A DNA stretch of 64,000 nucleotides from contig JAJDEP010000005.1 in assembly GCA_029259715.1 (NCBI GenBank), positions 558,001-622,000 on the forward strand. Reading direction: 5' to 3'. Under the pieces are notes generated by a model. It made no database searches, was not told the DNA's origin, and worked only from the letters and a program-made list of their open reading frames with translations. Source of the stretch: Planctomycetota bacterium. GTDB lineage: Bacteria > Planctomycetota > B15-G4. A program made the position numbers and the translations under genes. The first letter of the stretch is position 1. Each line of letters begins with the position of its first letter. Shown here piece after piece: positions 26,121 to 33,662 of this stretch.

Positions 26121-27025
26121 GCACAGGAGACACAACCGTGGCCGAGCCGTCGGCGAACCTGCTCCGCGGTGCACCGATCGCAGCGGCCATCCGCGCGTCC
26201 GTGAGTGACGCCTTGAAGCAGCACGGCGTCGTGCCCCACTTGGTGAACGTGATCGTGGGCGGCGACGAGACCTCGCTCTCGTACCTCGGCGCCATCGACA
26301 AGCTCGCGGGCAAGCTCGGCTTGCTGAGCTCACGCCACGTGCTCCCCGCCGACGCCGACGAGGATGCCATCGTCGCTGCCGTCGAGGGACTCGGCGCCGA
26401 CCCGGGCGTCCACGGCCTGATGATCCAGTTCCCGCTGCCCCGGGGCGTCGATGCCCGCCGGGTCGCCCGCGCCGTGCCGCCCCTCAAGGACGTCGACGGC
26501 CTGACCATCGAGAGCCTGGGCGCCTGCTTCTCCGGCGAGACCCGCCACACGGCCCCCGCCACCGCCGCCGCCGTCATCGAGCTGCTGCTCAGCGAGCCCG
26601 CGTGCGACCCCGCCGGCAAAGAGGTCTGCGTCATCGGACGCAGCCTCGTGGTCGGACGGCCGGTGGCCGCCATGCTGGCCAGCTCGGCCCAGGGCGGCAA
26701 CGCCACCGTTTCCATGTGCCACCGCGGCACCGCCGACACGCCGGCCCACGCCCGCCGGGCCGACATCCTCGTGGTGGCGGCCGGGGTCAAGCACCTCGTG
26801 CAGCGCGACTGGGTCAAGCCCGGCGCCGTGGTCGTCGACGTCGGCACCCATGCCGAGCCCACCGACACCGGCTGGACCGTCAGCGGTGACGTGCACCCCG
26901 ATGTGGCCGAGGTCGCGGGCTGGCTCACGCCGGTGCCCGGGGGCGTCGGTCCGGTCACCAACGCGGTGCTCATGCGTCACGTCGCGGCCGCCGCCCTGCC
27001 GGACGTGTTCGAGCCGGCCTGGTGA
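26117..27025 (+). CDS. folD: Bifunctional methylenetetrahydrofolate dehydrogenase/cyclohydrolase FolD (divergent)
   Basis: Interconverts methylene-, methenyl- and formyl-tetrahydrofolate with NAD(P). The 302-residue protein keeps the substrate motif VHGLMIQFPLP, DVDG, the nucleotide-binding VIGRSLVVGRP, and PGGVGPVT. One key site differs: in the YxxxK element the tyrosine is Tyr56, but position +4 is Ile60 rather than lysine, with a lysine only at residue 62. The conserved lysine is needed for cyclohydrolase activity in characterised enzymes, so this copy may lack that step or use Lys62. It is coupled by ATGA to the TPR gene and by GTGA to the next. Confidence 0.88.
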   Translation: MSTGDTTVAEPSANLLRGAPIAAAIRASVSDALKQHGVVPHLVNVIVGGDETSLSYLGAIDKLAGKLGLLSSRHVLPADADEDAIVAAVEGLGADPGVHGLMIQFPLPRGVDARRVARAVPPLKDVDGLTIESLGACFSGETRHTAPATAAAVIELLLSEPACDPAGKEVCVIGRSLVVGRPVAAMLASSAQGGNATVSMCHRGTADTPAHARRADILVVAAGVKHLVQRDWVKPGAVVVDVGTHAEPTDTGWTVSGDVHPDVAEVAGWLTPVPGGVGPVTNAVLMRHVAAAALPDVFEPAW

Positions 27026-28557
27026 CCTCGCGCCCATGCCCGGGCCGGCTGGCGCCGCGGGGCATGGCCTTGATCCTCGCCGTCGCCGCCACCTCGGCGC
27101 CGACGCCCGTCGTCGCGCGTGCTCCCTGCCCGGCCCCGTCTCCCGCGGCCATCGCGCTGGGCGTCTCTCCGGGCGTCTCTCCGGGCGGCGATGCCAGTAA
27201 GGCGGTCAAGGCCTTCAAGGACTCGTGGCGCGACGGGCCCGGCCCCGTAACCCTCGCGCGCCTGCAGGAGCTCTCGGGCCATGACGACCCGCGCAGCGTC
27301 GAGGTGCTGCTCGACGTGTTCGCCAAGGGCCACGCCGCGCTCCAACCCACGGCCCGTGAGGTGCTCGGCAGCTTCCACGCCGCCAAGTCCCTGAGCCGCC
27401 TCGAGACCAAGGCCATCCACCACCGCAGCCCCGCGGTGCGCCGGCAGGTGTTGCTCATGCTGGGCGAGTCGCGGCCCGGCGACCGCGACTGGCGCGGCGT
27501 CATCGAAGCCGCCCTCGACGACGACGACAGCCGCGTGCGGGCCGCGGCTGTGCGCTCGGCCGGTCGGGTGCGGGCGGACGGGCGCCTCGACCGGGTGCTC
27601 GCTCTCGCGGGCGATGCCGACGCCGTGGTGCGCGCCGAGGTCGCGGGCTGCCTGGTACGCCTGGTGGGCGCACGCAGCCTGCCCGTGCTCGACGCTCTCT
27701 CCAGCGACGCCCGCTGGCGCGTGCGGCTGGCCGCGCTCGAGGGCTACCGCGACCTCAAGAGCCGGGTGGGCGTCGAGCGGCTGGTGGGACGACTCGAAGC
27801 CGAGACCGGACGGCTGCGCGAGGACGCCCTGCTCGCCCTGCAACGGCTCACGGGCCGCAACCTCGGCGCCGACCCCGCCGACTGGCGCGGGTTCCTGGCC
27901 GACGCACCCGACGACTTCCTGGCCCTGGCCGACACCGTCGCCCTCAAGCCGGCGCGTTACGCCGGCGGCATCACCTACCACGACGTGGCCTCGGCCTCAC
28001 GCCGCTTCGTCTGCGCCACCGACCTGTCCAACTCCATGGGCTCGCGTGGCGCCCGGGTCGACGGCTACGCCGGGGAGGACGCCCGCCTCTCCATCGCCAT
28101 CACCGAGCTGGCCCGGCTGCTCGCCAGCCTCGACACGTCCCACCGCTTCAACCTGATCACCTTCTCCAACAACGCCCGCGCCTGGCGCCGCGCCCCGGTG
28201 GCCGCCGACACCAAGGGACTGCAGGCCGCGAAGGCCGAGATCCGCGACTACCGTCCCAACGGTGGCACCAACGTGCACGCCGCCCTCGAGCTGGCCTTCG
28301 CCATGGCCGACGCTTCCGCGCGGGACGCCCGCGAGGCCGACCACGACATCGACACCCTGTTCCTGCTCACCGATGGCGCGCCCACCGTGGGCGAGCTGAC
28401 CGACACGCGGCTGCTGCTCGAGTCCGTGCGCGAACGCAACCGCGACCTGCGTCTGCGCATCCACTGCATCTCGCTGGCCGGCAGCCTGGCCGACCCGACG
28501 CTGCTGCGCGCGCTGGCCACCGAGACCGGCGGCCACTACGTAGAGAAGGTGCGCTAG
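27022..28557 (+). CDS. Exported HEAT-repeat and von Willebrand A domain protein
   Basis: A 511-residue protein. A hydrophobic N-terminal segment (ALILAVAATSAP) suggests export. Residues ~65-290 are HEAT-like repeats (SRVRAAAVRSAGRV). Residues ~330-505 form a VWA domain with a metal-ion-dependent adhesion site: DLSNSMGS (DxSxS type), a central threonine in NGGTNV and LTDGAPT. A divalent-metal-dependent binding role is likely. A small in-frame duplication (GVSPGVSPGG) is encoded near 27160-27186. It is coupled to folD by GTGA, although no functional link is known. Confidence 0.8.
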   Translation: MTSRPCPGRLAPRGMALILAVAATSAPTPVVARAPCPAPSPAAIALGVSPGVSPGGDASKAVKAFKDSWRDGPGPVTLARLQELSGHDDPRSVEVLLDVFAKGHAALQPTAREVLGSFHAAKSLSRLETKAIHHRSPAVRRQVLLMLGESRPGDRDWRGVIEAALDDDDSRVRAAAVRSAGRVRADGRLDRVLALAGDADAVVRAEVAGCLVRLVGARSLPVLDALSSDARWRVRLAALEGYRDLKSRVGVERLVGRLEAETGRLREDALLALQRLTGRNLGADPADWRGFLADAPDDFLALADTVALKPARYAGGITYHDVASASRRFVCATDLSNSMGSRGARVDGYAGEDARLSIAITELARLLASLDTSHRFNLITFSNNARAWRRAPVAADTKGLQAAKAEIRDYRPNGGTNVHAALELAFAMADASARDAREADHDIDTLFLLTDGAPTVGELTDTRLLLESVRERNRDLRLRIHCISLAGSLADPTLLRALATETGGHYVEKVR

Positions 28558-28575
28558 CGCGACGCGAGCCGGGGG

Positions 28576-29634
28576 TCAGCCCAGCGACAAGCGCCCGGTG
28601 CCGGCCACTACCGCACCCACGACGGCCGCGAGCACGTCGCGCTCCGCCAGGGCGGCGGCGAGAGCCTCCGCCTTTTCGGACGCCACGGCGATGAGCAGTC
28701 CCCCGGACGTCTCGGCATCCGCCGCCAGACGCAGTAGAACCGGGTCCACATCCGCGCCCACGTCGAGCCGCTGCTCCAGGTGCGCGAGGGTGCGCGCGGC
28801 GCCCCCCGAGACGAAGCCGCGCTGCATCAGCTCGGCCGCCCCCTCGAGCAAGGGCAGCGATGCCGCTTCGAACACGACGTCCACCCCCGAGGACGCGGCC
28901 AGCTCGCCGCCGTGGCCCAGCAGGCCGTAGCCCGTGACGTCGGTGGCGGCGTGCACGCCCACGGCGACCATGGCCTCCGCCGCCGCCTTGTTGAGGGCGC
29001 CCATCTGGCGCTGAACGGCCTCGAGGCGTTCGTCGCTCAGCTTGCCCTTCCCGGCCGCCGTGGTCAGGCAACCCGTCCCCAGGGCCTTGGTCAGGAAGAG
29101 CACGTCGCCCGGGCGCGCACCGGCGTTCGTGACCTGATCACCCGGGCGCACCAGCCCCGTGACGGCCATGCCGAACTTCACGCCGTCGTCCTTCACCGAG
29201 TGGCCGCCGAGCAGCATGGCCCCCGACTCGGTGACTGCATCCTGGGCGCCCTTGAAGATGTCCGACAGCACCGACAGCGGCAGTTTGTCGGTGGGAAACA
29301 CCACCACGTTGAGCACCGAGAACGGCACCGCCCCCATGGCGTACAGATCGCTGAGGGCGTTCGCGGCGGCGATGCGCCCGAACCACCAGGGGTCGTCGAC
29401 CACCGGCGGGAAGAAGTCGACGCTCTGCACCAACGCCGTCTGCTCGTCGAGCTTCGCCACGCCGGCGTCGTCGAAACCACCGGCGTCGAGGAGCAGTCGC
29501 GGATCGGTCTGTGTCGGGAGCACTGAGAGGACCTGGACCAGGTCCTGGGCCGAGACCTTGGCGGCTCAACCGGCGCAGTTGGCGTAGTTCGTCAGCCGCA
29601 CCTGTCGGCCGCTGCGCCACTTGCGCTTGCTCAC
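28576..29634 (-). CDS. selD: Selenide, water dikinase SelD, itself a selenoprotein
   Basis: Makes selenophosphate from selenide and ATP. A plain reading gives a shortened protein from GTG 29523, but upstream sequence in the same frame continues through a TGA at 29566-29568 to a GTG at 29634. The extra residues (NYANCAG, then Sec, then AAKV) are the active-site loop of SelD, with selenocysteine at residue 23. The full length is 352. The rest has the AIRS-family ATP-binding fold (FFPPVVDDPWWFGRIAAANA, GGHSVKD, ATDVTGYGLLGH). The true start overlaps the selA stop by 4 bases (GTGA). A SECIS-like hairpin lies 19 bases after the TGA. Confidence 0.94.
29528..29546 (-). promoter_or_regulatory. SECIS-like hairpin of selD
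   Basis: On the minus strand, AGGACCT (29546-29540), loop GGTCC and AGGTCCT (29534-29528) form a 7-bp stem. It starts 19 bases after the in-frame TGA. The loop carries G then U, as in the E. coli fdhF selenocysteine insertion element bound by SelB. The G is about 27 bases after the TGA, within the usual range. Confidence 0.75.
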
Positions 29635-31010
29635 GCCAGGCCTTGCAGCGCGCGCACCAGGCGCTCGTCGTCACCGGGCCTCAGACCGAGCACGTCGAGG
29701 CGCAAGCGGTCGCGCCAAATGCGGGTGTAGACCGGCGGACTGCCGGTGCGCAGGGCGCGGGCCAATGTCTCGGCGTCGGCGTCCGGCCATTCGATCTCGA
29801 CCGCCGCCGACTTCACCTCGCGCCCCGGGGAGCTGCCCGAGCCCACGCGAGCCTCGCTGACCACCGCGGTGAAAACAGCGCCCGGGCGGGATGCGCCCAG
29901 GTGACGCTCGAGGTGCAGCGCCAGCTCGCGCGCCTGCTCGAGCCGTGCCCGGGGTGAGCGGGCCAACGCGGCCGTCACCGGCACATCCTCGGGGGCGTCG
30001 CGGTGGGCCGTCAGCGTGGCGGCGAGGGCGGTGAGCGTCAGGCGGCCGGGCCGCAGGGCCCGGAACAGCGGATCGCGGCGACACGCGGCGACCAGCTTCG
30101 CGTCGCCCACGAGGATGCCCGCCTGGGGACCGCCCAGCAGCTTGTCGCCCGAGAAAAGCACCAGGTCGACGCCCGCCTCCACCGCCGTGCGCACCGCCGG
30201 CTCGGCCTCCAGCGGACCGCTTCCGGGCTGCAGCAAACCCGAGCCCACGTCCTCCACCAGGGGCAGCCCGCGCTCGCGCGCCAGCGCCACGAGTTCGTCG
30301 CGCGGCGGCGAATGCTGGAACCCGACCACGCGGTAGTTGCTGGTGTGCACGGCCAACAGCAGCGCCGTGCGGTCGGTGATGGCCGCGGCGTAGTCCGCTG
30401 TGTAGGTGCGATTGGTCGTGCCGACCTCCACCAGCTGCGCCCCGGAGAGGCCCATGAGTTCGGGCAGGCGGAAGCCCCCGCCGATCTCGATCAGCTCGCC
30501 GCGCGAGACGATCACCTCCCGATCGTTGCCCAGGGCCCGCAGCACGAGCAGCAGCGCGGCGGCGTTGTTGTTGACCACCGTCGCCGCCGGCGCCCCGGTG
30601 AGCGCGAGCAGAGCCGGCAGCAGTCCCGCCTCCCGGTCTTCCCGCTCTCCCTGCTCGGCATCCACCTCGAGGCGGCAGTAACCGTCGGCCGAGCGTTGCA
30701 GCGCGGAAGCCGCGGTGAGCCCGAGCGGTGCCCGTCCGAGGCCCGTATGCAGGAGCACCCCCGTGGCGTTGACCACCCGGGGGTAACGGCCGGCCGACTC
30801 ATCCGACAGGCGGGCACGCAGCTCTGCGGCCACCCCCTCGGCGCTGGGCGCGCAGGGCAGGGGCGCCTCGCCGCGGATCGCCTCGCGCAGCTCGTCCAGC
30901 AGTGCCCGGGCCGCCGCCGTGGCGCCGGGCCGGTCGCCCAGCAATTCGAGCACGCGATCGATGGCGGGCAACGCTCGGAGGCGGGCGGCGAAATCCGACG
31001 GAGCAGTCAT
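29631..31010 (-). CDS. selA: L-seryl-tRNA(Sec) selenium transferase SelA
   Basis: PLP enzyme that converts seryl-tRNA(Sec) to selenocysteyl-tRNA(Sec) using selenophosphate. The 459-residue length is typical. An N-terminal domain (ALPAIDRVLEL) binds tRNA. The PLP fold has NATGVLLHTGLGRAPL, NNNAAALLL, RGELIEIGGGFRLPE and the Schiff-base lysine in FSGDKLLGGPQAG (Lys290). ATG 31010 fits the family N-terminus. It is translationally coupled to selD, and tRNA-Sec is close by. selB is not in the window. Confidence 0.96.
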   Translation of the reverse strand: MTAPSDFAARLRALPAIDRVLELLGDRPGATAAARALLDELREAIRGEAPLPCAPSAEGVAAELRARLSDESAGRYPRVVNATGVLLHTGLGRAPLGLTAASALQRSADGYCRLEVDAEQGEREDREAGLLPALLALTGAPAATVVNNNAAALLLVLRALGNDREVIVSRGELIEIGGGFRLPELMGLSGAQLVEVGTTNRTYTADYAAAITDRTALLLAVHTSNYRVVGFQHSPPRDELVALARERGLPLVEDVGSGLLQPGSGPLEAEPAVRTAVEAGVDLVLFSGDKLLGGPQAGILVGDAKLVAACRRDPLFRALRPGRLTLTALAATLTAHRDAPEDVPVTAALARSPRARLEQARELALHLERHLGASRPGAVFTAVVSEARVGSGSSPGREVKSAAVEIEWPDADAETLARALRTGSPPVYTRIWRDRLRLDVLGLRPGDDERLVRALQGLA

Positions 31011-31095
31011 GACGGTTCCAATGTATCCCGCGCGGGAATCGGAAGCACCTCCCGGTAGAATGTGCCCACCGTCCCCCGGACCCTGCGACGACACC

Positions 31096-32946
31096 GTGTC
31101 AGCCCTCCCCTCCCAGTCCGGTGTGCCCGTCGCCTGGACCGCTCGCGCGGCCGACAGCCGCGCCGTGCGGGCGCTCGTCGAGGCCCTCGACATCGAGCCC
31201 CTGGTGGCGACCCTCCTGTGCCAGCGCGGTCTGCGCGACGTGGACGCGGCTCGCCGCTTCCTCGAGCCGTCCGTCGACGACCTGCGCGATCCCTTCCTGC
31301 TCGCGGACATGGGCCGGGCCGCCGACCGGGTGGCCACCGCCGTGGCCGCCGGCGAGTCGGTGCTCGTGTACGGCGACGCCGACGTCGACGGCCTCTCGGG
31401 TACGGCGTTGCTCGTGCACTTCTTCCGATTCCTGGGCGTCGAGCCGCTGGTCCACGTGCCCAACCGCAACTTCGAGGGTTACTCCTTCTCGGATGCCGGT
31501 GTCGAGGCGGTGCTGGCGACGAGCGCCAAGGTCGTCATCTCCGTCGACAACGGCACCAGCAGCGTCGAGGCCATCGGCCGGCTGCAGGACGCGGGCGTCG
31601 ACGTCATCGTCACCGACCACCACCTGCCCGGCGAGGTCCTGCCGCCGGCCTACGCGCTGGTCAACCCGCGCCGGGAGGACTGCAGCTACCCCTTCGGCGG
31701 GCTCGTCGGCGTGGGCGTCGCCTTCAAGCTCGCCTGCGCCGTGGCCTCGCGGCAGAGCGAGGGTCGCAAGCGCTCGCCGGACATGATGCGCTTCCTCGGC
31801 GAGGCCATGGCCTGGACCGCCCTCGGCACCGTGTCCGACATGGTCGAGCTGTCCGACGAGAACCGCGTGCTCGTCATGCGGGGCCTGCGCGCCATCCCCC
31901 GCTCCACCCACCCGGGCCTGATGGCCCTGTGCCATGTCGCCGGTGTGGAGGCCGAGGGCTTCAGCGCCGAGGACATCGCCTTCCGCATCGCGCCGCGTCT
32001 CAATGCGGCCACCCGCATGGGCCGCACCGACCTCTCGCTGGCGCTGCTCACCGCCGACGACCCCGAGCGGGCGCGCCAGCTGGCCTGGTCGCTCGACAAG
32101 CTCAACAAGCAGCGGCAGGTCGAGGACCGGGCCATGTTCGCCGCCATCCGCGAGCAGTTGGGGGACGGGCCCGTCGAAGACCCCGTCATCGTCCTGCGGG
32201 ACGACACCTGGAACCCCGGCCTGCTCGGCCTGGTGGCCAGCCGACTGGCCCAGCTCACCGGTCGCCCCGCCGTGCTCGTCTCGGGACTCAAGGGCGACCC
32301 GGCCAAGGGCTCGATGCGCTCGGTGGAGGGCGTCCACGCCCAGAAGGCCCTGGTGGCCTGCGCCGAGCACCTCACCGGCTACGGCGGCCACGCCTTCGCC
32401 GCCGGCTTCTCGTTGAACGGCGCGGACTTCGACGCCTTCCGCCGCACCATGCTCGACCACATCCGCTCCGTCACGAGTGAGGACCACGGCCCCGTGCCCC
32501 TCACCTTCGACGCCGAGCTGCCCCTGGTCTCGCTGAACCGGCGACTGCTGGAGCAGATCAACGCCCTGGCCCCCTTCGGCCAGGGCAATCCGGCCCCCGT
32601 CTTCGGCGCCCGCGGCGTCACCGTCGTGGCGAAGAAGACCATGGGAGAGGACAAGAGCCACCTCTCGCTGGAGCTGGGACAGGGGCCGGCATCGATCCGC
32701 GCCGTCTCCTTCGGCAACGGTCAGCTGGCCAAGACGCTCAACGTGGGTCAGGTGGTCGACGTGCTGTTCAAGCCCAAGCTCAACCACTTCCGGGGACGGA
32801 CAACGGTTCAACTCGAGCTGGTCGATCTGTCGACGGCTAGGCAGCCGGCAGACGTCCCCGCCAGCGCCGAGGCGCCGGCCACGGCCGCACCGGCCAACGA
32901 CGGGCCCGCCGCCACGGAAACAGGTTCACAGGAGACCACGGCATGA
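31096..32946 (+). CDS. recJ: Single-stranded-DNA-specific exonuclease RecJ
   Basis: A 5'-3' exonuclease for recombination and mismatch repair, 616 residues. The DHH domain has GDADVDG (about residues 93-99) and DHH (about 174-176). The DHHA1 domain has GGHAFAAGF, and an OB-like C-terminal domain follows. The last ~40 residues are an Ala/Pro/Glu-rich tail. GTG 31096 is chosen. An ATG at 31060 is in frame but lies within a TAGAAT -10-like box (31056-31061), which makes it less likely. It is divergent from selA and overlaps the next gene (ATGA). Confidence 0.92.
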   Translation: MSALPSQSGVPVAWTARAADSRAVRALVEALDIEPLVATLLCQRGLRDVDAARRFLEPSVDDLRDPFLLADMGRAADRVATAVAAGESVLVYGDADVDGLSGTALLVHFFRFLGVEPLVHVPNRNFEGYSFSDAGVEAVLATSAKVVISVDNGTSSVEAIGRLQDAGVDVIVTDHHLPGEVLPPAYALVNPRREDCSYPFGGLVGVGVAFKLACAVASRQSEGRKRSPDMMRFLGEAMAWTALGTVSDMVELSDENRVLVMRGLRAIPRSTHPGLMALCHVAGVEAEGFSAEDIAFRIAPRLNAATRMGRTDLSLALLTADDPERARQLAWSLDKLNKQRQVEDRAMFAAIREQLGDGPVEDPVIVLRDDTWNPGLLGLVASRLAQLTGRPAVLVSGLKGDPAKGSMRSVEGVHAQKALVACAEHLTGYGGHAFAAGFSLNGADFDAFRRTMLDHIRSVTSEDHGPVPLTFDAELPLVSLNRRLLEQINALAPFGQGNPAPVFGARGVTVVAKKTMGEDKSHLSLELGQGPASIRAVSFGNGQLAKTLNVGQVVDVLFKPKLNHFRGRTTVQLELVDLSTARQPADVPASAEAPATAAPANDGPAATETGSQETTA

Positions 32947-33584
32947 GCGCCGAGCCGCCCGAGTCCGACGCCGCGGCGCCGGCCGCGCCGCGTCGCGGCC
33001 TCATGCGACGACTCTACGACTGGGTGCTCATGCTGTCGCGGCGGCCCACGGCGGAGCGCGCCCTGGGCGTGCTCGCCTTCGCCGAGTCGATGATCTTCCC
33101 GATCCCGCCGGACGTGATGCTGATTCCCATGTGCGTGGCCCAGCCGCGCAAGGCCCTGCGTTTCGCGACGATCTGCTCGGTCATGTCGATCCTGGGCGGC
33201 ATCGGCGGCTACCTGCTGGGCATGTACTTCTGGGAAGCCCTGGGCCCGTGGTTCTACGAGCACGTCCACGGCTTCACGCCCGAACGCTTCGCCCGGATCG
33301 GCGGCTGGTTCGAGCAGTGGAACTTCTGGATCGTCTTCGCCGCGGGCTTCTCGCCGATCCCCTACAAGATCTTCACCATCGCCGCCGGCGTGTTCCAGAT
33401 CACCTTCCCCATGTTCGTGCTCGCGTCGGCGGTGTCGCGGTCGGCGCGGTTCTTCCTGGTGGCGCTGCTGATCCGGCGCTTCGGTCCGGCCGCTCAGGAA
33501 ATGATCGAGAAGCGCTTCAACCTGTTCGCGCTCTTGTTCGTGGTGCTGCTGCTCGCCGGCTTCTGGGTGGTCACCAAGATCTGA
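32943..33584 (+). CDS. YqaA-type DedA/VTT family membrane protein
   Basis: A 213-residue inner-membrane protein of the DedA-like superfamily, probably a lipid or small-molecule transporter or scramblase-like factor. Four to five hydrophobic segments are seen. VTT-type features include an amphipathic segment FAESMIFPIPPDVML and AAGFSPIPYKIFTIAAGVF. The N-terminus is Pro/Ala-rich and soluble. It is coupled to recJ by ATGA. The 78 bases after its stop hold only a 7-bp inverted repeat before the convergent sulfatase gene. Confidence 0.85.
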   Translation: MSAEPPESDAAAPAAPRRGLMRRLYDWVLMLSRRPTAERALGVLAFAESMIFPIPPDVMLIPMCVAQPRKALRFATICSVMSILGGIGGYLLGMYFWEALGPWFYEHVHGFTPERFARIGGWFEQWNFWIVFAAGFSPIPYKIFTIAAGVFQITFPMFVLASAVSRSARFFLVALLIRRFGPAAQEMIEKRFNLFALLFVVLLLAGFWVVTKI

Positions 33585-33662
33585 CCCTGCGAGGAGCCTG
33601 AGGTCGGGCGTCCTGATGCCTGAGGCGAGCAGGCGGCGCTACGAGTCCACCCGGCTCGCCGA

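Noticed and set aside
31056..31061. TAGAAT upstream of recJ (and at 25363) as full promoters
   Set aside because: Good -10 boxes, but no -35 at 16-19 bases upstream, so not listed as promoters.
33624..33660. Inverted repeat GGCGAGC / GCTCGCC as a bidirectional terminator
   Set aside because: The arms are 7 bp with a 23-base loop and no T-tract. Too weak to call in GC-rich DNA.
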